Of a stretch of DNA of 64,000 bases, positions 10,117-23,059 are shown piece by piece. The stretch's first letter is position 1. Each line of letters opens with the position of its first letter. This DNA is from Siphonodentalium dalli (taxonomy: Eukaryota > Mollusca > Scaphopoda > Gadilida > Siphonodentaliidae): NCBI GenBank assembly GCA_032622095.1, contig CP136064.1, forward strand, positions 176,718,247-176,782,246, in the 5' to 3' direction. The translations under genes were made by a program, and so were the position numbers. The notes under the pieces are model-generated. The model was given only the letters and a program-made list of their open reading frames with translations, was not told the origin of the DNA and ran no database searches.

Positions 10117-10599
10117 CTGGAGGATGGAAATTTATGAGATGTAGTATTTCAATTAAATTAAATTAAAATCAAAACCGATACAGCTAGTAAAATCAAAGCA
10201 TTGAAGCAAGTTACTTTTTCAGATTTCTGTTCAAAATGATTTCCAATTCAATCAAACCTGATAATAATTTTATTATTGGTCAAATAACATACACAACCAT
10301 GATTCTCAAATTGAGTAGGTCAAAATAGTGGGAAATGTTTAATACCGAATTTTAAGGAGACATTAAATTTGTCATGTATGAATTGTCTGCATATTCTGGG
10401 GGATAACTGGGGTATCAAAACTTTCATCCAGAGGTTCCAAACATCGGAATGCCGGGTACACATGTATTTTCTCTGAGGACTAGAGAAATGAGTGGTGTCC
10501 ATCCGTTTGTCTATCAAAATTGTTTGTTGTTGGGTGTAACATGAAAAAGAGTTGACTTGAGTTTTATGAAACTTTGCATGTGTGCTCTTCATTAAGAAT

Positions 10600-11820
10600 T
10601 CTCAGTCAAGTTTTAATTCGGATCCGGTCGGACCATATCTGATGCATTTATTTATGGCCTATTTCAATTTCTAACTTATCTGATTAATTTGTCTGATAGT
10701 TTTCATATTTGGGTGTGTTAATCACATGAAGAAAATGCAGGTCAAGTTAGAATTTGGGTCGGTCTGACAATTAATGAGGGAGTTGTATATATTTTTTACT
10801 TTAAATATTCTATATATTTTTTACTTAAAATTTTCTGATTATTCTGTAGTTTGAATAACTATATATGGATCAAGTACGAATAGGGGCGCACACGAGTCTG
10901 CCTATTTTTATCGGAGGTATGGTCCTTGTTTACTTATAGTTTGCCAATTATATTTGTTGTATATGGATTACTGGCATGAACATAATAGATCAAGTTTGAA
11001 TATAGATGTTGTCCACCCATGCATACCGGAGTTTAATGTCCCTTGTGGACTTGTAATTTAATACTGATTATTCTGGTGTCTAGCCAATAAAACCAAGTAT
11101 GGTAACAACATAGAGTCCGAACATTCTATTTGGGTGCCTTTATTCAGCATCGGAGGGTCATGCAGGCATATCTTGAGCATGGACATAGCTGTTATTCAGT
11201 GTTGGCTCCATTTTATATGCCCTTTTGAAAAAAGGTTGTATTATGTAATCAGTCTGTCCATTTGTCTGTTAACATTTGTGTTTCCAACTAATCACTCCAG
11301 TTTGCATTATTTAATCTGAACAAAAGTTGGTATGTGTATTTCCTAGCTAAAAACTCAGACCAAGATCAAATAAGATTCGGTCAAATTATTTTTCCATGAG
11401 TTACGCCGTCTTTCTACTTATATTTTGACAGATTTGTCCCATGCACTGTGAACGTTTTTGGTTTCCGACCGATAACTGCTTTTTGGATTATTTGATATGA
11501 AACATTGGTATGTGTATTTCCCTTCTAAAAGTTTGATTATACACCCTATTGAATAAAACGGTTGTATTATTGTTATCAGTCCATCTGTCCATTTGCAATT
11601 TCAAGCATCATCGACTCAAATATATTCCAACGTTTGTGTATCTAATCATTGAATATAATAACACACATTTTATAAATGGTTAGTGAAATATATATGTTGT
11701 TAAAGCATCCACCAGGGTACCACCAAATTTGATTAAAATCGGTCCAGGGGTCTAGGAGAACAATCACGAATGAACGGAAAGACAGACAAATACTATTCTT
11801 TCTTTTTATATATTATAGAT
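10600..11820. repeat. diverged tandem dispersed repeat
   Basis: Successive diverged units share TTTCCGACCGATAACTCC-like and ATTATTTGATATGAAAC...TTGGTATGTGTATTTCC blocks. The same family occurs at 60540-61030. The end (11690-11815) has ATTAAAATCGGTCCAG...GACAGACAAATAC, the style of tail seen on many invertebrate non-LTR elements. No frame is preserved. It lies within a KDZ intron. Confidence 0.5.
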
Positions 11821-12761
11821 ACTTGTTCATTGACTTTTCTTTAAAATACTAGGAGATGTCTCATCTGTTCATTGTATATAGTTAAATGAGAGGAAAATAT
11901 TCATGTACCATTGCTATGTAGTCTAACCGAAACACAATCAAGTAGCTTGGTCACTTACAATTTTGTTTAAGACATCATAAGAGACTATACTATTTGGACA
12001 TGGATGCGAACCAGCATCTCGCTCGACTTTTTTCACTAGCTTGTTTACATATGAGCAAACTTGGACTAAAACGAAATCTGAAGTCAACTTGTTCGCCTGA
12101 TTATTTTGCTTTTGTTTCTCAATTACTAATTATGCTGACCTTTTTGCAAGGATTCAATGTTGTAGCCACCCACATTTATTAGTTATGATCAAGAACTATA
12201 AGAATTATTTGATTCTATGACGTCTGCCAGTGTTATAGACCTTAGTCAAATATTTGGCAGCTTAATTGTTAATTGCCAAATGACCTTCTAACTAAAAAAT
12301 GTTGTATCAAATGTATTAGTAAATTTCTGCATGGGTTAATATCACTGCTATACTAACTTTTCTGTAGGACTTGCACAAACTTTTATGTTCTGGCAGTTTT
12401 TGTTTGATCTCCATTTTATTCCTGTTAAATGAAAGCAGATGTTCATTGGCACTGGAAATGTAATAACGAGAAATGGAAGAGCGTAATTAGTTTGAAGCTA
12501 CTGCTGGCAAATACAAAATGAAAACAGAAATTTGTGTATAATGGAAATTTTTCTCAACTTTTGTGAATTAAGCAGACAGTCTGTACACTGATTCAAACTT
12601 GACTGTTGATAGAATTTTCCAATCCAGTGCACTAAATTGCTTACATGGAGTTCTCGGCAGAAAATGAAGTTTGATTAAACTGTCCACATTATATCTTATT
12701 TGTGCCAATCCTTTCACTATCTTAAAGACTAACGATGACATTAAGGATCGCCATAACTCAC

Positions 12762-12819
12762 TTGATGAAGCTTTGGTCCGTCAGTAGTTTGGAGTATTTT
12801 TCTTTCCAGTTCAGGTCAT
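12762..12819 (-). CDS. KDZ transposase exon 10
   Basis: 58 nt between TTTTTTACAG and a GTGAGT donor. Reads (D)DLNWKEKYSKLLTDQSFIK. Its two-base start completes the codon left by the exon at 14215, and its end phase matches the exon at 9922. Confidence 0.65.
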
Positions 12820-12899
12820 CTGTAAAAAAAGGGATTATGAGCTCTACATATTAGTTATGGTTAATATCTGTATTATTGTGTACTAGCAGATTAGTCCAC

Positions 12900-13620
12900 C
12901 ACTGGCGGGATTGGTCCCATGGCTTTGGTCGATCCATTAATTTTTCTTTTTCAAGGTAACCCTGTACAGGCACGCCGACAGCACAAAAATATTCCCCGTC
13001 CCGAGTTGACCATAACAAATTTCACGTCGCTGCCACCGCTGATGCCCGAAATATTGCCCAAGGTCATTTGCGGGTACCCGTCAAGGTCATGTTGGGTGGA
13101 CAAAATAACCCGACAAAAATATTCCCCGTCCCGAGTTGACCATACATAACAAATTTCACTTCGATGTGACCGCTGACGACCGAGATTATCGCCCAATGTC
13201 ATTTGTGTGTACCCATTTCAAGGTCAAGGTCACCTTGGTCAGACAAACTGACCCGACGAAAATCTCCCCCGTCCCCTGGAACCCCTAAGTGCGAAATTTC
13301 GTCTCGATATTCCTAGTTTCCGAGACTGTCGATTGAGCCGTATTTATACTCATGTATATAAACGCTCTTTAACAACGACACCGCAGATACGAACGCTCAT
13401 TAACTATCACGCGATTAACCCATCAATTCCCATTGCGGTGGCAGCTGAAGGGTGAAGCAGTGGTCGCATGGGCTCGCAAATGGTCCGATGACACTTCTCG
13501 TGGATTTTTACCCTTACACAGCAAGTTTGGGCTCAATCGGTCGAGCCGTTTTCGAGTCTATAATGGATATATAAACATATATATACGGATGTCTCAAAAT
13601 ATATAATAGACATGTTCCAC
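12900..13620. repeat. dispersed repeat with internal duplications
   Basis: The block AAAAATATTCCCCGTCCCG...GTTGACCAT occurs twice (about 12985 and 13112), with a weaker third copy near 13255. The 3' part (CAATCGGTCGAGCCGTTTTC...ATATATAATAGAC) matches the tail of the repeats at 25190-25700. Non-coding. Confidence 0.5.
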
Positions 13621-14214
13621 TGCTGAACATGTTATTTGATCAAATTAACTGATTTTCAACTTTAGTAATGTATATGGCTGTGCATAACTGGGCATATAGT
13701 ATCAAAACATGCTTCTGTTCAACTGATAGTGATGACTCGCATATATTTCTTATTCATACATATAGAATAGGGTAGGATAATTTATTTCCAATAATCAGAT
13801 ATTTTCATCACCTAGACACAGAAAGGCAAACAATTGCACATTTCTATACTATTTACTCAATGTTCATTGTTTACAACATTTCAATGCACCTTCATTGTTA
13901 CAATATAGACTGTTGGTGTTGAGGTGCACTTGAATTTTGTTTCACACTTCATGGTGTTGTCAGCTCTTCAACGGATCATGAGAATATGCAGACCCACATT
14001 TTAATCAAAATAGCAAGTGCCTAAGATTTGAATTCAAATATACACATGATCTGTGTAAATATAAAAAAATATATAGAATTTTATCAACTTGTATACAGTA
14101 TTATTCTAGACAAACAGGAGTTGATTTTGTTGAAGTATGTCATTCTATTTCTATTTTGATTCCAAGATGTAAATTATACTCTCACTACTAGTAGATGGTG
14201 TGGCCATATCTTAC

Positions 14215-14286
14215 CAATCTGTTTGTTGATGAATGATGCGCCTTCTTCTTCTATCATGTTTCGAACCATGTCATATGTCACTAAAG
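14215..14286 (-). CDS. KDZ transposase exon 9
   Basis: 72 nt with acceptor CAATCACAG and donor GTAAGA. Reads (A)LVTYDMVRNMIEEEGASFI then NKQI. The phase is consistent with exons 8 and 10. Confidence 0.65.
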
Positions 14287-14386
14287 CTGTGATTGGATAG
14301 AAGAATATAATTATTTTACAACTAGAGACAGCTTATGTCATGCAGAGGTCAAACACAGATTATATAGGACCAGGAACCTACGTTTA

Positions 14387-15755
14387 GGGTGGATACACAC
14401 ATGCATGTAATCTCTGTAAATATCGTGTTTTTGGCGTTTTACATAGATCATACACACCGTGTAATATGTGTCCGCTGACAACCCAATCATTGCGACTGTG
14501 TTTGATCACAGTGAGTTAAACTCTGAACCGATGAAGAGCCGTTGACTGGGACAAAGTCGTCAGGCCGCTTAAAATAATTATTCGCGCGATAACTCAAATG
14601 GTCGACGTTCTGTTTAAATCATTGTCAGTCTTCTATTGATGTTAATACCAGTGATGGCCTCTTCCCCAACTCAGGGGACTATGACCCCCAACATGCACGG
14701 GGAGCTATATTACCCCAGAAGCTACCGAATTCACCATTGCATATTTCCTCGACGGGGTGTGTGCATGCAGCACCCTGAGTCCTGACACCCTGCTTAATAA
14801 ATATCGTAGTCATGTCTGTCGTGTCTGTTTTCTACGAGTGATTAATCTAATATGCAGCAATTTATGCTATTCATATAATTATGAACATATTATACAGCTT
14901 TAAATTTGAATGCATGGTGTTGTTGTTTGTCTTCATTCGGCGAAAGGGTTGCCTAGCCACGAGTTCCCAACTACGTCACCTTTCCTCTCTTGTGTTATAC
15001 AGTTATATAATGTATACGCAAAATTTACAACTATGGAATATTTAAGTAAAACATTATATTGTAATTCTTGCCCAGATAATCCCGGCTGATACATTCAATT
15101 AACTCCCTTAGTTATTGGAAGCTTTCGAGAACCAGCCCCTCCCCCAATCATGGATTATGGTCGAAAATGTTATACTTCAAGCTTGTGACAGTTAGGAGCT
15201 TGTTCAACCTTTGGCTTGAGAAACATATATATAAATTTGGGGGGGGGGGGGGGGTGTCAATCTTTTTAATTTCAACGCTATACCTGCATTATTTTTTGGC
15301 GCTATAATGAATATTTGCAATCCCAATTGAATTAATGTTATCACATGAGCTCGCTCTCAAATTATCAGAGAAATCTCAACAAGCCGGTATCATCCTATAA
15401 AAGAATTCTGCATATTTTATTTTTGTTTTGGATGACCCTGTTTCCAAGAAATGACAGAAACAAATCAAGTATAAAATCGACCGGCTCTAATCCACTTTTC
15501 GAAATGAATTATAACTCGTGAAAAACAGCAACATATATCAGACAAGAATTACTCATTTAGGCATCCATGAAAGAAGACATGTTTATGACTGGCCTGAAAT
15601 TTCTTGATGGCAGTTTGTTTGATAATGGCTTATAACTACTCACTGGTGAAATTGACCTCTCGCGCGCAGGTGATTAATTTTATCAATTATTGGTGTGACC
15701 ATGTAAAATATATGTATTTTACATACAGACATTACATGCATGTGTGTATCCACCC
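14387..15755. mobile_element. PIF/Harbinger-type non-autonomous element, copy 1
   Basis: TIRs GGGTGGATACACACATGCAT and its reverse complement, flanked by TTA at 14384-14386 and 15756-15758. The 3-bp TWA duplication and G-rich tip fit PIF/Harbinger. 1369 bp with no transposase; it includes a G homopolymer near 15240. It sits in a KDZ intron close to exon 9. Confidence 0.75.
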
Positions 15756-15758
15756 TTA

Positions 15759-17133
15759 GGGTGGATACACACATGCATGTAATCTCTGTAAATATCGTGT
15801 ATTTTGCGTTTTACATGGATCATACACACCGTGTAATATGTGTCCGCTGACAACCCAATCATTGCGGCTGTGTTTGACCACAGTGAGTTAAACTCTGAAC
15901 CACTGGAGAGCCGTTGACTCGTACGAAGTCGTCAGGCCGCTTAAAATAATTATTCGAGCAATAACTCAAATTGTCGACGTTCTGTTTAAAACATTGTCAC
16001 TCTTTTATTGATGTTAATACCAGTGAAGGCCTCTTCTCCAACGCAGGGCGCTATGACCCCCAACATGCACAGGGGGATGCTATATTATCCAAGAAGCTAC
16101 CGGATTGACCATTGCATATTTCCTCGACCGGGGGTGTGCATGCAGCACCATGCATGAGTCATGACACCCTGAATTATAAGTATCGTAGTTGATTGTCATG
16201 TCTGTCGTGGCCGTTTTCTACGACTGATTAATCTAATATGCAGCAGTTTATGCTATTCATATAATTATGAACATATTATACAGCTTTAAATGTGTAGGTG
16301 CATGGCGTTGCTGTGTGTCTTCATTCGGCGAAAGGGTTGCCTAGCTACGAGTTCCCAACTACGCCACATTTCCTCTCTTATGTTATAAAGTTATACACGT
16401 ATACGCAAAAGTTACAACTATTGAATATTTAAGTAAAACATATTGTAATTCTTGCCCAGATAATCCCTGCTGATACATTCAATTAACTCCCTTAGTTATT
16501 GGAAGCTTTCGAGAACCAGCCCCCTCCCCAACCATGGATTATGGTCGAAAATGTTATAATTCAAGCTTATACAGGCTAAAATTGTGACAGTTATAAGAGC
16601 TTGTTAAACCTTTGGCTTGAGAAACATATATATATAAATGGGGGGGGGGGGGGGGTCACTCTTTCTAATTTCAACGCTGTACCTGCATCAATCCCAATTG
16701 AATGTTATCACATGAGCTCGCTCTCAAATTACCCGAGCAATCTCAACAAACCGGTATCATACTATAAAAGAATTATGCATATTTTATTTTCGTTTTGGAT
16801 GACCCTGTTTCCAAGAAATGACAGAAACAAATCAAGTATAAAATCAACCGGCTCTAATCCACTTTTCGAAATGAATTAAAACTCGTGAAAAACAGCAACA
16901 TATATCGGACAAGATTTACTCATTTCGGCATCCATGAAAGAAGACATGTTTATGACTGGCCTGAAATTTCTTGATGGCAGTTTGTTTGATAATGGCTTAT
17001 AACTACTCACTTGTCTCGTCTGTTGAAATGGACATCTCGCGCGCAGGTGATTAATGTTGTCAATTATTGGTGTGGCCATGTAAATATACATGTATTTTAC
17101 ATATAGGAATTACATGCATGTGTGTATCCACCC
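15759..17133. mobile_element. PIF/Harbinger-type non-autonomous element, copy 2
   Basis: Same orientation and sequence family as copy 1, starting directly after the shared TTA at 15756-15758 and followed by TTA at 17134-17136. 1375 bp. The copies differ by many substitutions and small indels (for example around 15280 versus 16685), so the tandem arrangement is not a very recent duplication. Confidence 0.75.
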
Positions 17134-17652
17134 TTAGACTCAGACGCAGGTTCGAGATTCGATTTGATTCAAAATCGTCAACTGAATGATTCAAATCTTC
17201 CGGGAGATTTGTTTATATTTCGAATATTGGTTACACTTTTTATTTCCTCATTTTATGAAAATTGAGAATAATTGCATTTTTCCCCTCTAAGATAGGCCCA
17301 ATATTCGTCAATTTTCTCTTGATTTTTTCTGTCCAGCTTTATAAATCCAACACATTTGAAGATATTTCAGTAATATTTCGTATACAAGTTGCTTGCCACA
17401 CTGTCTAAAGTTAATGCGAAAACCAGGTTATCCCGGTTTGTTTGCCTGAGTTATGGCCATTAGTTTATTTTCTACCGTCCAGCTTTTGAGGTGTTTTAAA
17501 TAATTATTTAAACGATTGATCTTACGGAAGAGAGATTTGCATAGGTATTTGGTTTCCTACCTGTCCATGTTTGATATGCACCATGGGGATATACCATATG
17601 CCAGTGCAATTTCTTTATTATTTCAATGGCTTACTCCAACATATATGCTAAC

Positions 17653-17731
17653 CTGGTAGACATTTATCTATTTCCTTCTTCATTTCTTCCTCTGCGGTCT
17701 CCAAGACTTTCTTGGTATTGTCAGTCGCTGA
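17653..17731 (-). CDS. KDZ transposase exon 8
   Basis: 79 nt, acceptor ending TTAG and donor CAG/GTTAGC. Reads SATDNTKKVLETAEEEMKKE then IDKCLP. The coiled-coil-like charged helix fits the region after the KDZ signature. The one-base overhang completes exon 9. Confidence 0.6.
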
Positions 17732-17796
17732 CTAAGTGTTATATCTAGAGAAATATATTGACAGGTAAAACAAATTAGAATTAGATGTTTGATAAC

Positions 17797-17950
17797 TAGA
17801 GGATCTATAATTCGTCCCCAGTTTAGATCGGAATTTCCAAAATGAGTCCATTAAATTTGGTCTGGACCGAGCCTTTGGCGAGGTCCAGACCTTATTTACT
17901 GGACTCGTTTTGTAAATTCCGCTATAACCTGGGGACGAATTGTAGATTCT
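17797..17950. repeat. 154-bp hairpin MITE
   Basis: Inverted arms of about 70 bp: AGGATCTATAATTCGTCCCC on the left pairs with GGGGACGAATTGTAGATTCT on the right, with GGTCTGGACC...GGTCCAGACC near the loop. Non-coding. Confidence 0.7.
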
Positions 17951-20139
17951 ATTTATTACATGATCCAAAACCTTAACAAAGCATACCCAAATCAACAAAT
18001 AGGACGCGAAACTAACATCGGCTTCTATGAGGCATGCAATGTCGTTTCACTTAACTATGTGTTGTTTGTCCGCGTAAAGAAATAGTCCTAGATAAATAAA
18101 GTCTCTTTGACCTATTTTAGGGTATATATTTAATGACATAACTTTTCAAACTCTTCATTCTTTATAATTTGTTGGAAAAATATTGGAAGCCATAGTATTT
18201 TGAGACGTAGTGTAAATAATGTAATCAAACGACAAACCGGAAGTTAACGGTCACATGGCACTATTTCCTGTTATTAAACGAACGCTTAATATCACAATTT
18301 ATGGAATGGGTTTATTGAATGGAGTAAGGATAGGATCATGTAATAAGTTAAATTATAGATGTATTCAGTCGAGGTTAGAGGGAGTTGCATAGGAAAATAT
18401 GGAATGATCTGACATTTCTAAATTCCAAATATGTTCGGTGACATAAGGTCTACACATAAAGTTTTCTTGGTTTGTATATACCCAGACGGCCTACCCAGAC
18501 GGGATTTTTTTTATTGAGGGATACCATGCTGCGGTCGTTGGGGCACATTACACTAAAAGTGCTTCAACAACCACTTTACGTCGGTTGCAAAACCCCTAAT
18601 TTGGTGCCCTTACAAATCACAATAAGATTAATCGTAAAAATCCTTATTGGGTAATTATGACCATATATATGTAGGTTAGGAGAAATTACTAACTGGATGG
18701 AAAAATATTCATCTCTTTGCAATAACAACTAGAATGCACTCAGAGAGATGCCAACGTGCGCAAAAATGTAATAAACAATAATTTAAAAAATAATTTCACT
18801 GTATTTTACTTAATTTATTTAATTTAATGTTAGCAAAAAAAAGACAATTACCATTTCTCATTTCATCACAGATAAAAGGCAAATTACTATATTAATCATT
18901 TAAGTAATTAAAACCAATTCCATGTTGCCGAAAGGATGAGACTTTAATATCGATTACATTTTTTTCAGCGGCATATTTTCATTTTCATTTTCAGATAATC
19001 AAAGTTGACCAAAGGAGCAATTATAAGAAATAATTAATACTACTTGTGTAAATATTGATAGCAGCCAATATGCAACAATAAATATCATTAATTAATCAAT
19101 AATTAATCAATAACGATCATTTTATGTAATAATAAACTCTTCAAACGGTGTTTGTGTCAACAAATGCGTTTTGTTTTGTGTTACGTCATTCGTCGTATTT
19201 GACCCGGAACTCGGCTGAAGGTTAGGCTATTCAGCCTATTGCGTCGAATTACGAAATCGCGTTTTGAATGTCTCTCTTTTCCCGCACGATAATAAGGGGT
19301 CTTCGCACTAACCAAAAATGATAAAACTTCCCAATTATAAGTAAAAATACCCAAATGAAGGAGTCTATGTAGGTCCCGAATGAGTCTATAGACTCTTTGA
19401 TGTAGAGTTCTGATGGAGAAAATGTAGGTTGATCTATTTTTGTCATAACTCTGACGTATTTTGACCTGGGAGAAAAAATCGAAATCGAGGCTCACTACGA
19501 GCATGCCAGTTTTAAATATAGAAACAGGGAATCCTGACAAATGGCGATATCACGTAATTATATTATGTACGGTTTCTGTCTCTCCAATCATGAAGTAACA
19601 TGGATTAGCTTGATTTTGAACTGACAGTGGGTAGATCGGGTCGAATAAAATACAATTTGGTGTGATTTGAATTTTATTTTTGATTATGCCAATAATTTCA
19701 TCTACGCATTCCACAGCGCAACTGAACATTTGCATTGGTCGATACGGGATTTCTGAGAGTTTGTCTATAAAAAATCCTAACATAACTTCTTTTATTGTTT
19801 GTTTAAATAACCAAGGGTACAAACGTGACAATAACATCTATGCAATATTTGTGATTGATATAAGAACATCTGTCAACTATATAATTTTGTTTCTATTTAT
19901 GTCGGTTTTAGTAGATGTGACTATTTTAACAGTTATACCCACAGGGAAAGCTCCCCTTGTTAATTTTTTTACATACTAAAGTTCATAAAAAAATGTTATT
20001 TCATGAACCCACTTCAAAGGCCTGGAGTCCCTTTAAGATTAAAAAAAATGCTTCTAATCAGTTCAAAACTATAATGCAAATGCTTCTAATCAGTTTAAAA
20101 CTATAATGCAACTTATAGTTTACCCATGCTCTGGACTTA
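17951..20139. other. KDZ intron sequence with dispersed repeat pieces
   Basis: No exon found. 18730-18860 is an inverted copy of 53850-53985 (shares GATGCCAACGTGCGCAAAAA). 19830-19960 belongs to the family also seen at 24085-24300 and 44090-44230. 20036-20110 holds a short two-copy tandem repeat (AATGCTTCTAATCAGTT). Confidence 0.5.
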
Positions 20140-20304
20140 TTTTGATGAATAGCGCCTGATTGCATCCGAGAGGAGATCTTCCCAATGCGAAGGTGTAATT
20201 TCTTTCGTAATTGCTGAGAATGGTCTCAAATAAGCCCACAATCTTTCCATCAATTCTCCACCACGGAGGCCAAGTCCCCCCATTCTCCGTGGGGAGTATA
20301 ACAC
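20140..20304 (-). CDS. KDZ transposase signature exon 7
   Basis: 55 codons after acceptor ATTTTTAG, in phase with exon 6. Contains GGLGLRGGELMERLWAYL then RPFSAITKEITPSHWEDLL, the most diagnostic block of KDZ transposases (GEGMERLWS-like, ITKEM.PSHR-like). Glu-17 and the following ERLW are kept. The frame meets TAA directly after RRYSSK, at a spot resembling a mutated donor (AAATAAGTCC). This is either the present C-terminus or a broken splice site. Confidence 0.75.
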
Positions 20305-20639
20305 CTAAAAATGCAACACAACAAAGCAAATTATATCTCGTAGTTGTTTAGTTTTAAGATATGAAGTAACAAGAGAACTGATCAAGGAAGAGTTGAACAG
20401 AAGATGATATCTATCAAGAAACAAGAGCATCGCTAGGGCATGACAAAAGCACCCACAGTAAATCCAATAAAGGCCATAAAATTAACTCTCGTTAAAATTG
20501 GCATGTAGAACCAAAATTTAAACAGATTGACAGACCAATAATATAATAGGTCCCCTTTTAGCTCAACTTTAACTGTAAACTGTAAAGTTTGAGCTATTGC
20601 CATGGCTTTGTCGTCCGTGTGTGCGTGATTCGTCAACAA

Positions 20640-21012
20640 TTTCCTTTAGCACGGGCTACATGTTATACCTGGTCGGATCATTATGAAATTTGTCATGGAT
20701 GTTAACAACGACATGTAGATGGGAACGAGTCATTCTGGGTCGTTCGGCCAAAAACATGGCCGTCGGCAGCCATCTTGGATTTTACTCTTTGCATGACTAA
20801 ATCCTTTGGCACGTGCTACAGGTCGTACCTTTGGTCGGATCATTATGAAATTTGTCACGGCTGTTGATATTGAAATGTAGATGGGAATGATCATGAAATT
20901 TATGATGGATGTTAACAATGACATGTAAATAGGAAACGAGTCTTTTTGGGTCATTCGGCAAAAAAACATGGCTGCCAGTGGCCATCTTGGATTTTACTCT
21001 CTGCATACAGTA
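20640..21012. repeat. diverged tandem repeat, ~165-bp unit
   Basis: More than two units of a repeat carrying GGTCGGATCATTATGAAATT and AAAACATGG...CAGCCATCTTGGATTTTACT. The same family is present at 33110-33480. Confidence 0.65.
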
Positions 21013-21192
21013 ACTAGGCCTTTTAACTTTCCACATTCCTGTTGATTGTAACACATGAAATTATTCCCTTTCCATGTTGAGCTACAGTGTCATTGACACA
21101 TTTTTAAAAAATAGGCATACAAATAGACTTGGAAAAGATGGGATAACAAGAATCACTATATCTAAGAAATCAAATTCACTTCTAGTACTCAC

Positions 21193-21247
21193 CTGACAGT
21201 CAGTCTTGTACCCATATCCATGGAATATGGGGACAACAAAATTCAGC
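21193..21247 (-). CDS. KDZ transposase exon 6
   Basis: 55 nt between AAGCAG and a perfect donor CAG/GTGAGT. Reads LNFVVPIFHGYGYKTDCQ, the conserved KDZ block (PxFHxYGHxxxCQ). It splices in phase into exon 7. The piggyBac-type MITE begins only 24 bp upstream in transcript sense. Confidence 0.7.
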
Positions 21248-21270
21248 CTGCTTAATTAGTAGCTCCTTAA

Positions 21271-21663
21271 CCCTTTACCCAACAGAACGGCCCTGTGCCA
21301 ATGCATTCTCTTATATATGCGAGTCGACCATAGGTCGCCTCGCATATATAACATAATGCATTGGCTTAACACATATTAAAAATGATAAAATTGTCAAAGA
21401 ATGTAGAAAAATATTATAAAAAGTGTTAAAAAATATTTTTTTTAGGCCAATGCATTCTCTTATATATGCGAGGCGACCTATGGTCGACTCGCATATATAA
21501 GAGAATACATTGGCACAGGGAATAACTATAACCATCACAATGTGGTCAATGAACCGGTTCCAATGATATCCATATTTGTATGGTGTTATGGAGACAGACC
21601 GAAGATATTTTAGACTGTTGAAGCTTTATTTGGGCGTTTTTGGCCGTTTTGTTGGGTAAAGGG
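21271..21663. mobile_element. piggyBac-type MITE with TTAA target sites
   Basis: Bounded by TTAA at 21267-21270 and 21664-21667. TIRs CCCTTTACCCAACAGAACGG and the near reverse complement CCGTTTTGTTGGGTAAAGGG. Inside are two copies, in opposite orientation, of a palindromic segment (TATATGCGAGTCGACCATAG...), at about 21293-21367 and 21447-21520. 393 bp, non-coding. Confidence 0.85.
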
Positions 21664-21695
21664 TTAATTGTAGTGTTTCTGGAAAAACAAGTTCA

Positions 21696-21797
21696 ATAAA
21701 TTATCACCATTTATAATAAATTATCACCATTTATAATAAATTTTCACCATTTATAATAAATTATCACCATTTATAATAAATTATCACCATTTATAAT
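21696..21797 (+). repeat. 20-bp tandem repeat, about five copies
   Basis: Units of AATAAATTATCACCATTTAT repeated head to tail with one substitution. Confidence 0.9.
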
Positions 21798-23059
21798 ATT
21801 ACAAATGAAACAAGTCGATCATATCACCTTTGATTGATATATTTTATTTTCTATCTCTTTTGATTTTAGAAAAATAAGAATTAAAATAGAAGATCATAAT
21901 TAGTGCCCTACTCTAATAGTTATGTCAATAAAGTGTTAACATATTACTATTGAATTGGGCTATCGGAGAGACGTGTGATACAGTCGCACACACTATAAAT
22001 ATATATTAACATAAATATAACTAGCTGACATAAGCAAAGACTTCTGTGATATTTGCACAGGAAGAAAAGTTCAGTATTAAGTCTTCAATGTCTACTCTTG
22101 CACCATCAATCACTCATCGTAAAGTATACAATTAACATGTTGAGCATAACCCCATTTGATTTAAAACCCCTGAATTACTATTTCTTTGGATCTTGCATGT
22201 ATATACAGTATAGACTATCATGGAGTGTACTTATATCACATGTTTGTTTATATTTTAGCAACACAAGCAGTGTTCGTGTTGGACCGAAAAACTTCTGGCC
22301 AAAAAACAGTGGCCAAATGTAATTTTTAGTGGCCAAATAAAAAAAATCTTTGGCCAAATTATATCCTCATTTTCTGAGCTCACAATTGATGACTAAATTA
22401 TATATATATTTTTTAATATTTTACTCTCTGATTCTATGTCGCTTCGCTGTTTTTATTTTGCTTTAAGATTAAAATGCAGGTGATCCTACAATGGTTCATT
22501 CAATTCAATTTATAGTAACTCTGGTCATCATAAATGACCTCATGTTCACCAACTAATAAAGTAATGGGTGCGTTAGTACTCAATGCTATGTTCGCCGAAA
22601 TAAAACAACAGTTCTGTTGCTTATTATTGTGAGGTGTTGAATATCTATTGTTGTATTAATAACCTTTATGGTGTGAAGCCCGGTTGTTATTATAAGACGG
22701 GAGGCAGTTTACAACACATTGCGTAATTGACATGCCATCGCTGGTACATCGAATTACAGGACAATGCATTTACGTATTTCATTTTATATACTCAACTAAA
22801 TAATAATTATTATGCTATAACCTGTGCAGAGATTAAGGTTCTTGACGATTAGTAATCGCCATTGTACAACCATCACCATTCAATCAACGCTCCCCTTACA
22901 AAATAAATTTGGGTTGTCATTTGATGATCCGAAGTACGAAATCCTCGTCCAAAACTGGCAGTGGCCAACAGCGTGAACACTTAGCACAAGTTGGGGAAAT
23001 TCTCTCAGGAATATGGATATTAATGGTGAAATCACGAGTGCAATTTTGAGTTCCCTTAC

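Noticed and set aside
16601-16879. 92-codon plus-strand frame in the second Harbinger-type element
   Set aside because: It crosses a G homopolymer and is not kept in the sister copy; no domain.
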